Below are positions 27,236-35,968 of a DNA stretch of 64,000 bases, in pieces. Location: NCBI GenBank assembly GCA_023386965.1, contig JAEWIR010000028.1, forward strand, positions 47,835 through 111,834, in the 5' to 3' direction. The stretch is from Bacteroidota bacterium. Lineage in GTDB: Bacteria; Bacteroidota; Bacteroidia; Flavobacteriales; Weeksellaceae. Under the pieces are notes generated by a model that did no database searches, was not told the DNA's origin, and was given only the letters and a program-made list of their open reading frames with translations. Each line of letters begins with the position of its first letter. The stretch's first letter is position 1. A program made the translations under genes and the position numbers.

Positions 27236-28105
27236 ATGGAAATGAATGTTTCAAACAATGGGGAGCAAGTAGTTGCTAAAAAAGTGGGAGGTTTAAATCC
27301 TGCGTTAATTATTCCTATCCTTCTATTGATAGGTGTTGCCATTTATCTATTTGTTCTTGGTAATCCAAGTAATTTTAAAGCAGATCCAAGGCTGGAAGGA
27401 CTTTCTTCAGTAGCTTTTTCTGGTTTGGAGACCAAAGAGCTTCATCCCGGTGACGGATTTATGGGGATTATCTACATGGGGGGACCAATCGTACCAATTC
27501 TGATCGCATTTATGATCATCGTTATCGTTTTCGCTATTGAGCGGGCTTTGGTTTTAAGAAAAGCTTCAGGAGCATCTAATGTAGATAATTTTGTTCTTAC
27601 AGTAAGAAGGCTTCTTAACCAGAATAAAATTGATGAAGCTATCGAAGAGTGCGACAGACAGCAGGGTTCTGTAGGTAACGTTGTTAAGGAAGGTCTTACA
27701 ACTTACAAAGCGCTTTCACACGATACTACAATGAATAAGGAGCAGAAAATGGTAGCTCTTAACAAGTCAATCGAAGAAGCTACAACTCTTGAGATGCCAA
27801 TGCTGGAGAAGAACATGATGATTCTGTCTACACTGGGTACTGTTGCAACACTTGTAGCACTTCTTGGTACGGTAATCGGGATGATCAAGGCGTTCTCTGC
27901 ACTGGGTTCCGGTGGTGGTACGCCAGACTCAGCAGCACTTTCTATCGGTATCTCCGAAGCACTTGTTAATACCGCTTTAGGTATTGGTACTTCTGCAGTT
28001 GCGATTATCCTTTACAACTATTTTACTTCCAAAATTGACGGACTGACATTTAAGATCGATGAGATCGCTATGTCTATCCAGCAGTCATTTGCTGAATTTC
28101 ACTAA
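27236..28105 (+). CDS. exbB: MotA/TolQ/ExbB proton channel protein
   Basis: 289 residues with TM helices at about 20-40, 80-105, 195-220 and 235-260. The last pair carries the conserved TLGTVATLVALLGTVIGMIKAF and NTALGIGTSAVAIILYNYF motifs of the channel. With ExbD it uses the proton gradient to energise TonB-dependent outer membrane uptake. First gene of exbB-exbD1-exbD2-tonB. Confidence 0.93.
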   Translation: MEMNVSNNGEQVVAKKVGGLNPALIIPILLLIGVAIYLFVLGNPSNFKADPRLEGLSSVAFSGLETKELHPGDGFMGIIYMGGPIVPILIAFMIIVIVFAIERALVLRKASGASNVDNFVLTVRRLLNQNKIDEAIEECDRQQGSVGNVVKEGLTTYKALSHDTTMNKEQKMVALNKSIEEATTLEMPMLEKNMMILSTLGTVATLVALLGTVIGMIKAFSALGSGGGTPDSAALSIGISEALVNTALGIGTSAVAIILYNYFTSKIDGLTFKIDEIAMSIQQSFAEFH

Positions 28106-28186
28106 GAGATTCCAGATGTTGGGGGACCATTGTACCCAAAGTTTAATGGTCCTTTTAGGTGAAGTTTAATAATAAAATAAAATATA

Positions 28187-28792
28187 ATGGCGAGAGTCAA
28201 ACCAAAAAGACATAATATAAGGGTGGATATGACGGCGATGACCGATGTATCATTTCTACTCCTTACGTTCTTTATCCTCACGGCTCAGTTTGCGAAACCT
28301 GATGTTGAGACGATAACCACGCCATCTTCTATATCTGAAAAACTTCTTCCGGATGCCAGTTTAATGACTATTCTGAGCACGCCAGACGGAAAGTTCTATT
28401 TTACACCCGTGGAAAACGGCAGCGAAAGAATGCAGCTGTTGGATAATATGGGAGAGAAGTATGGTATGAAATTCACGGATCCGGAAAAAGCGGCCTTCTC
28501 ACAGGTTCAGGCTATCGGAGTGCCTATGAATCAGCTTAAAGGTTTCCTGAACCTGTCTGATGAGGACCGTAAGGCCTACAAGAGCCCAACCGGAATTCCG
28601 ATGGACAGTACGAATAAGCAGCTTATTGATTGGGTACAGCAAAGTTTGGCTGTAAACCCGGATTATAAGTTAGCGATTAAAGGAGATACCCAGACCAAAT
28701 ATCCGAAGGTGAAAGCCTTGTTCGAAGGATTGAGAGATATTGACTTCTTGAAGTTCTGGTTAATAACGAGTCAGGAAACAGCACAAGAATAA
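28187..28792 (+). CDS. exbD: ExbD/TolR family protein 1
   Basis: 201 residues. Single N-terminal TM with the proton-path aspartate in DMTAMTDVSFLLLTFFILTAQF, followed by a periplasmic domain. Longer than enterobacterial ExbD (141). Followed after four bases by a second, distinct ExbD gene, the normal arrangement in Bacteroidota. Confidence 0.92.
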   Translation: MARVKPKRHNIRVDMTAMTDVSFLLLTFFILTAQFAKPDVETITTPSSISEKLLPDASLMTILSTPDGKFYFTPVENGSERMQLLDNMGEKYGMKFTDPEKAAFSQVQAIGVPMNQLKGFLNLSDEDRKAYKSPTGIPMDSTNKQLIDWVQQSLAVNPDYKLAIKGDTQTKYPKVKALFEGLRDIDFLKFWLITSQETAQE

Positions 28793-28796
28793 AGAA

Positions 28797-29363
28797 ATGG
28801 CAGAAGTACAAGTAAAAGACAGTAGCGGGAAAGGCGGCAAGGTGCGCTCCAAAAAGCAGGTACCTCACGTGGATCTTACCCCAATGGTGGACTTGGCGTT
28901 CCTTTTGATTACATTCTTCATGTTGGTTACAACTTTTAACAAGCCGAATGTAATGGACCTGGGACTTCCGGCCAAACCACAGGATGAGAAGAACAAACCA
29001 CAGGATATTGATATTAAATTGACCAATTCCCTTTCTCTTCTGATTGGAAAAGATAATCGCGTTTTTTGGCATCAGCAGGACAATACCAGTCTTACCGATG
29101 TGACGTTGAATGAAACCTCCTTTGACAGAGAAGGTATTAGGGATGTTATCAAACAGGCAAAGGCCAGAGCTGAGAACAAAGATATTTTTACTGTAATCAT
29201 CAAACCGACTGATGACGCAGTTTATAAGAATTTTGTTGATATTCTGGACGAAATGGCCATTACCAATAATGAGCGTTACGGTGTTACCGACGTTAAACCT
29301 TGGGAGCAGGCTGTTTATGATAGAAAAGTAGGCGGCACAAGTGCCCCTGCACCGAACAATTAA
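28797..29363 (+). CDS. exbD: ExbD/TolR family protein 2
   Basis: 188 residues. N-terminal basic stretch (KGGKVRSKKQVPHVDLTPMV), then TM helix DLAFLLITFFMLVTTF with the conserved aspartate. The periplasmic part differs from the first ExbD, so this is not a recent duplicate. Likely forms a heteromeric ExbB-ExbD1-ExbD2 motor. Confidence 0.92.
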   Translation: MAEVQVKDSSGKGGKVRSKKQVPHVDLTPMVDLAFLLITFFMLVTTFNKPNVMDLGLPAKPQDEKNKPQDIDIKLTNSLSLLIGKDNRVFWHQQDNTSLTDVTLNETSFDREGIRDVIKQAKARAENKDIFTVIIKPTDDAVYKNFVDILDEMAITNNERYGVTDVKPWEQAVYDRKVGGTSAPAPNN

Positions 29364-29386
29364 ATCTAACCATAAAAAGAAAAGAA

Positions 29387-30226
29387 ATGGCAGATGATAA
29401 CAACTACAGTCCTAATCTGACTTTGGATGAGATTGTATTTGAAAACAGAAATAAACAGTATGGTGCCTACGATCTGCGTAACAGTTACAGGAAAGTACTC
29501 ACCAGATCCTTCATAGGAGGTACCGTTCTTTTCCTTGTTTTGGCTTTAACGCCATTCGTTATCCTGAAGATTCAGGAGATGAATGCTGAAGCTAAACAGG
29601 AAGTAGATGCAAATCTTATTGAAATTATTCAGGAAGACGTAATTCTGGAGCAACCTAAAGAGGAAGAACCACCACCACCGCCACCGCCACCAAAGGAGGA
29701 GCCTAAGCAGGAGGTAATCCAGAACGTTGTACCGGAACCGAAAAAAGCGCCGAAGGTAGAAACACCTCCGCCGCCAATTTCAAAGCAGCTGGAAACAACC
29801 ACAGGTCTTCAGAATCAGGAAGGGGTAAAAACACCAACCTATACACCGCCGCCGCCACCACCATCAACAGGGACAAAGGCAGCGACTATTGAAGCACCAA
29901 AGGTGAGTACAACCGAAGTTTATGACACGGTAGACCAGTCTTCGGAATTCCCCGGCGGTCTCAAGGCTTTCAGACAGAAGGTAATGAGTAACTTTGATGG
30001 ATCAGACTTTGAAGGTGAAGGGGGTCAAATTAAAGCTGAAATTACTTTCGTAGTTGAACGGGACGGTTCCATCACTGATGTTGTAGCTAAAGGTCCTAAC
30101 AGAGGCTTTAATGCAGAGGCTGAGAGAACAATTAGGTCAATCAAGAATAAATGGACACCTGCGAAAATTAATGGACAGAGTGTACGTTCACGATACAGAC
30201 TGCCGCTAACGATGGCTTTCGAATAG
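29387..30226 (+). CDS. tonB: TonB energy transducer
   Basis: 279 residues. N-terminal TM (SFIGGTVLFLVLALTPFVIL), a Pro/Glu/Lys-rich periplasm-spanning linker (PPPPPPPPKEEPK, later PPPPPPSTG, residues about 88-165), and a C-terminal TonB domain (ITFVVERDGSITDVVAKGP...RYRLPLTMAF). It carries energy to TonB-dependent receptors. Last gene of the exb operon, closed by a terminator. Confidence 0.94.
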   Translation: MADDNNYSPNLTLDEIVFENRNKQYGAYDLRNSYRKVLTRSFIGGTVLFLVLALTPFVILKIQEMNAEAKQEVDANLIEIIQEDVILEQPKEEEPPPPPPPPKEEPKQEVIQNVVPEPKKAPKVETPPPPISKQLETTTGLQNQEGVKTPTYTPPPPPPSTGTKAATIEAPKVSTTEVYDTVDQSSEFPGGLKAFRQKVMSNFDGSDFEGEGGQIKAEITFVVERDGSITDVVAKGPNRGFNAEAERTIRSIKNKWTPAKINGQSVRSRYRLPLTMAFE

Positions 30227-30251
30227 TATTTTTGTTCTATAACCCAATAAG

Positions 30252-30277
30252 AGAGAAGCAATCGCTTCTCTTTTTTA
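30252..30277 (+). terminator. Terminator after tonB
   Basis: AGAGAAGC...GCTTCTCT stem followed by TTTTTT. Confidence 0.8.
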
Positions 30278-30296
30278 TTTTTTATATTTTTGTAAT

Positions 30297-30494
30297 ATGT
30301 TATTCAACTGGTTATCCATCCTCGCCGGCATTTTCTACATTATTCTTGGTGTATTTGTAATTCTGAAGTTTTGGTTTTTCATTCCGCTCGAACCCAATAT
30401 CGCCTACGCGCTAGGAGCGTTACTCGTACTTTATGGTGGTTTCAGGATTTTCAGGGCTATTCACAGATTAAGACAGGACCGTAATGAGGATTAG
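30297..30494 (+). CDS. Small two-helix membrane protein
   Basis: 65 residues with two hydrophobic helices (WLSILAGIFYIILGVFVILKFWF and IAYALGALLVLYGGFRIF) and a short basic C-terminus (RAIHRLRQDRN). Its 3' end overlaps the PstS-like gene start by 11 bases, so they are likely translated together. Sits between tonB and pstS-like genes; function unknown. Confidence 0.7.
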   Translation: MLFNWLSILAGIFYIILGVFVILKFWFFIPLEPNIAYALGALLVLYGGFRIFRAIHRLRQDRNED

Positions 30495-31353
30495 TATACT
30501 TATCATATTGCTGTCAGCAATTTTGTTTGGCTGCAAAAAGAAGGCAGAACCTACTGCCCAGAACTATCATGAGGGCAAGCTGACAGTGTTTACGGATGAA
30601 TCATTTCAAAGCGTGACAGAGGCGTTGGCTGACGGATACATGATACATTATCCTGATACAGAGGTGAAGGTAGAGGTGCGAAAAGAAGATTTAGGCTTTC
30701 TGGATTTGCTTCAGGGCAAGACAAAAGTAGCAGTGATGTCACGTGACCTTTCTCCGACCGAGATAAATGAATTTGAAAGGGTTACCGAGTCTAAGTATGA
30801 ACCCGCAAAATTTGCTGCTGATGCTCTTGTTTTTATTGTTCCGAAGGAGTCTGAACGCTCTGCTGTTACGATGGAAGAGATTTCTGCAGCCATGGAATCT
30901 CCGGACAAACAACTCATTTTTGATGGCACCAATGCCAGTAATCTGAATTTCATTGCGCAGAAACTTGGAAAAAAAGCCTCCGACTTACAATATTCCATCA
31001 TCAGCGGAAACCGTAATATCATTGGTGAACTTAAAAAATATCCAAATAAGATCGGTGTCATAGGTCTCAATACTTTAAGCAGACCCTATTCAAAAGAAGC
31101 CGACAGTTTAAGGTCTCAAGTGAAGATACTTCCGGTAAGCCATAATGGGAAAATAACAGCTCCCGAAACTCAGAGTCTTGCCAATATGTCCTACCCCTTT
31201 ACGCGTGTGCTGTATTTTCTTGTCAATGAACGCACCTTCGGTATTGCACACGGCTTTATCCGTTTTTCCTGTACCCATTTGGGACAGATGATCGTCGATA
31301 AGGAAGGTCTCCAGAAATACAACCTCTACCAAAGGGAAGTTAAAATGTACTAA
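30484..31353 (+). CDS. PstS-like substrate-binding lipoprotein
   Basis: 289 residues. Signal MRISILIILLSAILFGCKKK with lipobox FGC. The body is a periplasmic binding domain of the PstS/PBP type 2 (TVFTDESFQSVTEALADGYMI, then KVAVMSRDLSPTEINEFE). The C-terminal hinge half carries RVLYFLVNERTFGIAHGFIRF. No pstCAB permease genes are adjacent, so phosphate transport is not certain; next to the TonB operon it may serve another uptake function. Confidence 0.82.
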   Translation: MRISILIILLSAILFGCKKKAEPTAQNYHEGKLTVFTDESFQSVTEALADGYMIHYPDTEVKVEVRKEDLGFLDLLQGKTKVAVMSRDLSPTEINEFERVTESKYEPAKFAADALVFIVPKESERSAVTMEEISAAMESPDKQLIFDGTNASNLNFIAQKLGKKASDLQYSIISGNRNIIGELKKYPNKIGVIGLNTLSRPYSKEADSLRSQVKILPVSHNGKITAPETQSLANMSYPFTRVLYFLVNERTFGIAHGFIRFSCTHLGQMIVDKEGLQKYNLYQREVKMY

Positions 31354-31450
31354 TTTTTCCTCCTGTAAGTACGATTAATGCTCATTTTCCGTTTTTGGAA
31401 TGGATATTGTGTAACATTAACCGAATTAAATATAATTGAAAAATAAATAA

Positions 31451-33124
31451 ATGAAAAATAATATGAAATTATCCCAAAAAGCAGTATTCGCAGTAGCAGC
31501 CGCTTTTTTCGCGAATTTTACTTTTGGTCAGACCCTGCAGGATGGTATTACCAGTATAGACAGTCATAAGTATGCTCAGGCAAAACAAAATTTCGAACAG
31601 ATGGTCAGCAAATCTCCATCAGCCGAGAACTATTTTTACCTGGGTAATACCTTCCTTACTCAAAACGAACCCGATTGGGCAGCCGCTGAACAGAATTTCA
31701 GAAAAGGTCTTGCTGCCGACAGCAAAAGTTATCTTAATAAGCTTGGCTTAGCTACTATCAAACTTGGTAAAGGAGATAAATCCGCCATTACCGAAATCCA
31801 GAATATTGTAAAGGATTCCAAAGAGAAAGATGCGGAAGTTCTTTTCCGCGCTGGGCAGGCACTTACACTTTTTGAAAAAAACAGTAATCCCGAATTGGCC
31901 ATTCAATATCTTGATAAGGCGATTGAGCGTGCTATGAAATCCGGTATCCCTGCAAATTACTACTATACGCTGGGTGATGCCTATCGCCTGCAGCTTACCA
32001 ACAGCCCACAGGTAGCAGGTAAAGCAATGTCCGCTTACGAAAAAGCCCTACCATTGGCGAAAAATAAAGCGTCTGTATATACCCGTATGGGAACTTTATG
32101 GATGCAGGCCAATCAGTGGAAAATGGCTAAAGAGAGAATCACGCAGGCCATCTCTACAGATCCTACCTATGCACCGGCCTACCGTGCACTTGCTGGCTAT
32201 GAAATGAAGTTCCAGCAGCCACAAGCCGCGACTCAGGCTCTAGTAAACTATGCTAAGTATGCTGATGAAGATCCGGGAACGCAGTTGGAAATTTCAAAAC
32301 TGTATTTTACCAACCAGGACTACGCAAATTCGCGCGCGGTATTGGATAAGGTGTTTAATGTAGTTCAGGATCCGATCAAATTCAAATTAAGAGCCTATCT
32401 TGATTATGCCGACGGTAAATATACACAGGCACAGACGGATCTGAATACCTTTATTAATACAGTGACAGACAAATCCAGAATCTACCCTGCCGACCGTGGT
32501 TTGGAAGGGCTTATCCTGGCAGGTCTTGCAAAGGATGAAAAGGATGCGGCAAAGAAATCATCAATGATGATTGAATCGCAGCAAAAAATCGCTATTGCGA
32601 AGAATGCTAAGGATGAAACGCTGAACTGGGACACCGAACTTCTTAAAATTCAGGGAGGAGGTGCAAGTACCGCAGCGGCAAATGCGGGACCTACGAATCC
32701 AGCGATAGAGGCTTTGAAAAAGCAGACTGCAGCTAACCCTAATGATGCCGATGCTTTGGTAAAACTGGGAAGCGCTTATCAGGAAGCACAAAACTGGAAC
32801 GGAGCCATCCTGACCTGGGATAAAATGATTGCACTTTCGCCAACCTGGGCTTATTCCTACTATGCGAAGGGAGCTGCCTACCAGCAGTTAGGAAACGAGG
32901 CAATGGCCGAATCGTCGTATCAGAAATTCATTGATACGGTTCTGACTCAAAAGCCGGAGGAGCAGGCTTCTCAAAAAGAGACGCTTTCTTACGCTTATTA
33001 TCTTGTAGCCTACTTTAACCAAACTAAAGATTTAGCCAAGGCTAAAGACTATGCTGCCAAAGCGGTACAGCTTAATCCAGGTTACGAAGATGCCGTAAAC
33101 CTTAATGCAAATTTGAACAAATAA
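31451..33124 (+). CDS. Exported tetratricopeptide repeat protein
   Basis: 557 residues. Signal peptide cleaved near ANFTFGQ, then at least eight TPR-like repeats (for example NYFYLGNTFLTQNEPDWAAAEQNFRKGL and ADALVKLGSAYQEAQNWNGAILTWDKMI). A low-complexity Gly/Ala spacer near residue 405 separates an N-terminal and a C-terminal TPR block. Likely a periplasmic scaffold in the TonB/PstS cluster (inference from place). Confidence 0.85.
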   Translation: MKNNMKLSQKAVFAVAAAFFANFTFGQTLQDGITSIDSHKYAQAKQNFEQMVSKSPSAENYFYLGNTFLTQNEPDWAAAEQNFRKGLAADSKSYLNKLGLATIKLGKGDKSAITEIQNIVKDSKEKDAEVLFRAGQALTLFEKNSNPELAIQYLDKAIERAMKSGIPANYYYTLGDAYRLQLTNSPQVAGKAMSAYEKALPLAKNKASVYTRMGTLWMQANQWKMAKERITQAISTDPTYAPAYRALAGYEMKFQQPQAATQALVNYAKYADEDPGTQLEISKLYFTNQDYANSRAVLDKVFNVVQDPIKFKLRAYLDYADGKYTQAQTDLNTFINTVTDKSRIYPADRGLEGLILAGLAKDEKDAAKKSSMMIESQQKIAIAKNAKDETLNWDTELLKIQGGGASTAAANAGPTNPAIEALKKQTAANPNDADALVKLGSAYQEAQNWNGAILTWDKMIALSPTWAYSYYAKGAAYQQLGNEAMAESSYQKFIDTVLTQKPEEQASQKETLSYAYYLVAYFNQTKDLAKAKDYAAKAVQLNPGYEDAVNLNANLNK

Positions 33125-33141
33125 TATACAGGATTCTGTAT

Positions 33142-33170
33142 TCCCGGCCTGAATGAAGGCCGGGATTTTT
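33142..33170 (+). terminator. Terminator after the TPR gene
   Basis: TCCCGGCCT...AGGCCGGGA perfect 9-bp stem followed by a T run. Confidence 0.82.
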
Positions 33171-33189
33171 ATATAATGATAACCACAAT

Positions 33190-33909
33190 ATGAAAGTTGA
33201 TATTTTAGCCATAGGAGCGCATCCTGATGATGTTGAACTCGGTTGTGGCGGAACTGTTGCTAAACTTATTTCCGAAGGAAAAAAGGTAGCAATAATCGAT
33301 CTTACAGAGGGAGAACTTGGTACACGCGGAACCAACGTCACCCGCGCGCAGGAAGCTTCGGAAGCATCAGCAATCCTTAAGATCTCTGCCAGGGAAAACC
33401 TGGGTATGAAAGATGGCTTTTTGCTGAATAATGAAGAGCATCAGCTGCAGATTGTAAAGATGATCCGGAAATATCAGCCGGATATTGTTTTTGCTAATGC
33501 GGTAGATGACCGGCATCCCGACCACGGAAAAGCGGCAAAACTTGTTTCCGATGCCTGTTTTCTTTCCGGGCTCATTAAGATTGAAACAGAGCTGGAGGGT
33601 CAACCGCAGCAAGCCTGGAGACCCAAGCAGGTTTTCCACTATATCCAATGGAAGAATTTAGAGCCTGATTTTGTTATTGATATATCTGATTTTATGGAAG
33701 TGAAACTGCAGGCCTGTATGGCGTATAAAACACAGTTTTATGATCCGAAATCAAATGAACCTATGACACCAATAGCGACTAAAGATTTCCAGGAGAGCCT
33801 TACTTACCGGGCTCAGGACCTGGGCAGGTTATCCGGCGTGCAGTTTGCAGAGGGATTTACTACTGAAAGGCTTCTGGCGCTGAAAAATTTTGACGGAATT
33901 ATTTTGTAG
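33190..33909 (+). CDS. bshB1: Bacillithiol biosynthesis deacetylase BshB1
   Basis: 239-residue PIG-L/LmbE zinc deacetylase. Zinc ligands appear in GAHPDDVELGCGG and DDRHPDHGKAA. It removes acetyl from GlcNAc-malate in bacillithiol synthesis. The FHYIQWKNLEPDFVIDIS segment and length fit the BshB1 branch. The other bsh genes are not in the window. Followed by tRNA-His. Confidence 0.9.
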   Translation: MKVDILAIGAHPDDVELGCGGTVAKLISEGKKVAIIDLTEGELGTRGTNVTRAQEASEASAILKISARENLGMKDGFLLNNEEHQLQIVKMIRKYQPDIVFANAVDDRHPDHGKAAKLVSDACFLSGLIKIETELEGQPQQAWRPKQVFHYIQWKNLEPDFVIDISDFMEVKLQACMAYKTQFYDPKSNEPMTPIATKDFQESLTYRAQDLGRLSGVQFAEGFTTERLLALKNFDGIIL

Positions 33910-33924
33910 TTTAGCCAAAAGCGC

Positions 33925-33932
33925 TATATTTG
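33925..33932 (+). promoter_or_regulatory. Promoter of tRNA-His
   Basis: TATATTTG box with a TTTG (33903-33906) 18 bases upstream as the -33 element, 12 bases before the tRNA 5' end. This is the clearest complete promoter in the window. Confidence 0.6.
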
Positions 33933-33943
33933 CAACCTCAAAC

Positions 33944-34018
33944 GGTGATTGTAGCTCAGTTGGTTAGAGCGCCGGATTGTGGTTCCGGAGGTCGGGGGTT
34001 CGAGACCCCTCATTCACC
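33944..34018 (+). tRNA. tRNA-His (anticodon GUG)
   Basis: Cloverleaf with anticodon loop TTGTGGT between CCGGA and TCCGG. The T-loop TTCGAGA, D-loop AGTTGGTTAGA and an extra 5' G (33944) facing C73, the hallmark of tRNA-His, are present. The acceptor stem has a U-U mismatch at the fifth pair. CCA is only partly encoded. Flanked by its own promoter and terminator. Confidence 0.95.
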
Positions 34019-34028
34019 CAAACAAAAA

Positions 34029-34054
34029 ACGTACTGAATTTCAGTACGTTTTTG
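34029..34054. terminator. Bidirectional terminator between tRNA-His and yajC
   Basis: Perfect ACGTACTGAA/TTCAGTACGT stem with T-rich tail on the plus side and A-run on the other, serving both flanking units. Confidence 0.8.
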
Positions 34055-34071
34055 TTTTTTGTGGATGTTTT

Positions 34072-34398
34072 TTATTTGGCTTCCTCAGTTGCGGTGTCAG
34101 GAAATCTAGCCTGAGTATAGTCGCGGGAGATGGAAGATTTCTCAAACTTCAGCTTGCCGGAAAGTGTTTCAATAACAACACCGTCTTCCAAAATCTGCGC
34201 AATCCTTCCGTGTAAACCAGCTGTGGTTACTACACGCTGTCCAACTTTCAGTGATTCCTGAAAGTTTTTTTCCTGCTTCGCTTTTCTCATTTGCGGACGT
34301 ATCATCAGAAAATAAAAACCGACGAACATCAAGCCCATCATCAGCATCATTGTCATACTGCTGCCACCTGCCGGGGCCTGTAAAAATATACTTATCAT
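34072..34398 (-). CDS. yajC: Preprotein translocase subunit YajC
   Basis: 108 residues. A single N-terminal TM (MMLMMGLMFVGFYFLMI) is followed by RPQMRKAKQEKNFQESLKVGQRVVTTAGLHGRI, the YajC signature. Accessory membrane protein of Sec translocation. In this group it follows a DUF1573 gene and nusB, the order seen here. Confidence 0.93.
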   Translation of the reverse strand: MISIFLQAPAGGSSMTMMLMMGLMFVGFYFLMIRPQMRKAKQEKNFQESLKVGQRVVTTAGLHGRIAQILEDGVVIETLSGKLKFEKSSISRDYTQARFPDTATEEAK

Positions 34399-34407
34399 CT
34401 TTGTTTA

Positions 34408-34917
34408 TTAGTTTACAACGTTTGCCGAGAATGTAAGTACAACAGGTTTCTCTACATTGGCAAAGATCTCTGCCTGCTTGTTTTGAAGACCGTCAAAGCT
34501 TGAAGAATCAAATTCAAGTGTAACGCTTCCTTTCTGTCCCGGTAGGATTGGAGTTTTTGTATAGTCAGGAGCAGTACATCCGCAAGCCGGCTTAACCTGG
34601 GAAATGATCAGTGGATTTTCTCCCGTATTGGTTACTTCGTATACGTGCTTTACTTTTTCACCCTTCTTCACGTCTTTGAAATCAAAATGATTCTCTGAAA
34701 GTGCTAAAGTTGTAAGCGGGTAGGACTGAGCCTTTTTGATAAGTTCGGCCTGAGGATCGGCTGCTGCTGCAGGATCTGCGGTCATATCCGCTGCTGCCAT
34801 GCTGTCTTCTGCTACTACAGTGTCCTCAGTGGTTACTTCTGTATTTTCTTTCTTTTCACATGATGTTACTCCCAATGCCGCAACAAAAAGCGACAGAACA
34901 ATGATTGATTTTTTCAT
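34408..34917 (-). CDS. DUF1573 lipoprotein
   Basis: 169 residues. Lipoprotein signal MKKSIIVLSLFVAALGVTSC, an acidic Thr/Ala/Asp-rich spacer (about 22-60), and then the DUF1573 Ig-like domain with HFDFKDVKKGEKVKHVYEVTNTGENPLII and VKPACGCTAPDYTK. DUF1573 domains are common Bacteroidota export modules of unknown function. Encoded between nusB and yajC. Confidence 0.85.
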   Translation of the reverse strand: MKKSIIVLSLFVAALGVTSCEKKENTEVTTEDTVVAEDSMAAADMTADPAAAADPQAELIKKAQSYPLTTLALSENHFDFKDVKKGEKVKHVYEVTNTGENPLIISQVKPACGCTAPDYTKTPILPGQKGSVTLEFDSSSFDGLQNKQAEIFANVEKPVVLTFSANVVN

Positions 34918-34930
34918 ACCTTTTATAAAT

Positions 34931-35836
34931 TTATATTCTGTTTTGTTCCTTAGTGTATTTGTCCAGGATACCGTTAACGAAGATATTGGATCTGTCTGTG
35001 GCGTAAACCTTTGAAATTTCTATATATTCATTAATGATTACCCGGGCAGGGGTTAGGGGGAAGCGGTCCAGTTCGGTGATAGCGGCTACGAGGATAATCT
35101 TGTCCATAAGCGCAACCCTGTCCAGGTCCCAGTTCTCCAGCTTCGCTTCCAGCTTCTTTTCATTTTCTTCCCAGTGGTTCAGACTTTCCCTAAGCAGTCG
35201 GCGCGCAAAATTTTCATCCTGGCTGTCCTTGATCATCCTGATCAGCGTGTGCGACTCTTCGTCTTCCTTAAAAAATCCGATGGTTTTCTGAATCATTGAG
35301 TTCGAGATATGAAAATCATCGCCCCAGCTCATTTCCTTCTCTTCCAGATGCTCATGAAAATCTTCATTTTCCGCAATATACCTAAGGAAAAGTTTTCCGA
35401 TGAATTTCTGGTCCTGCTCAAATGAATGCTCCTCCTCCTTCATATAATCCTGGTATCTCTTACCCGAAATAATACGCTGGAAAGTTTTAACCAGCAGATC
35501 ATCGTGCATGTCCCAGTTCAGTTCGGCATGTTTGGAGGTGAAAGACCTTCTTTCGGTATTGTCCTCAATTTTCTTCAGCACCAGATTTTCGATAAATCTC
35601 TGGTTGGGGTGAAGGTTTTCTTCAGTTTTGAGGTACTTCCTGCGGCCAATCTCAATCTGCATTTCTGCAAGTTCCTTTAAGGCGACCATGAAATTAAGCT
35701 GGTAGATGTAGAGGTGGTAAATTTTCTCTATTTCTGTAAGCATATTTTTCTCCAGAACGTCAAACTTTATGGGGTTCTGGTAGTATGAATAAAGGGTTTC
35801 CACCACTTTTTCACGGATCTGTCTTCTTCCTAACAT
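34931..35836 (-). CDS. nusB: Transcription antitermination factor NusB (long form)
   Basis: 301 residues starting MLGRRQIREKVVETLYSYYQ, roughly twice the length of E. coli NusB (139). The C-terminal part is the NusB fold, with RVALMDKIILVAAITELDRFPLTPARVIINEYIEISKVYATD holding the boxA-RNA/NusE interface. The N-terminal half is the helical extension typical of Bacteroidota NusB. The start at 35836 is chosen because a TATCTTTG box lies 22 bases upstream; the longer reading to 36121 would cross the neighbouring promoter and gene. Confidence 0.9.
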   Translation of the reverse strand: MLGRRQIREKVVETLYSYYQNPIKFDVLEKNMLTEIEKIYHLYIYQLNFMVALKELAEMQIEIGRRKYLKTEENLHPNQRFIENLVLKKIEDNTERRSFTSKHAELNWDMHDDLLVKTFQRIISGKRYQDYMKEEEHSFEQDQKFIGKLFLRYIAENEDFHEHLEEKEMSWGDDFHISNSMIQKTIGFFKEDEESHTLIRMIKDSQDENFARRLLRESLNHWEENEKKLEAKLENWDLDRVALMDKIILVAAITELDRFPLTPARVIINEYIEISKVYATDRSNIFVNGILDKYTKEQNRI

Positions 35837-35858
35837 TTCAAAGAGCTTTTTATGCGTG

Positions 35859-35866
35859 CAAAGATA
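35859..35866 (-). promoter_or_regulatory. -7 box for nusB
   Basis: Minus-strand TATCTTTG 22 bases upstream of the nusB ATG. Decides the short start. Confidence 0.5.
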
Positions 35867-35922
35867 GGAAATTTTTGCAGACCCGGGTGGGACTGAGCCG
35901 CTGCTTACAATTTTCAAATTTG

Positions 35923-35930
35923 TACTTTTG
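35923..35930 (+). promoter_or_regulatory. -7 box for the ABC exporter
   Basis: TACTTTTG 38 bases upstream of the chosen ATG at 35969. Transcription from it would begin at or after the alternative upstream ATG (35933), arguing against that start. Confidence 0.5.
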
Positions 35931-35968
35931 CGATGGCTACTGCAGTGATTTTCTGCATCAATATACCT

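Noticed and set aside
35933..35968. Upstream start MATAVIFCINIP for the ABC exporter
   Set aside because: The -7 box at 35923-35930 would place transcription start at or after this ATG; the ATG at 35969 begins the conserved part.
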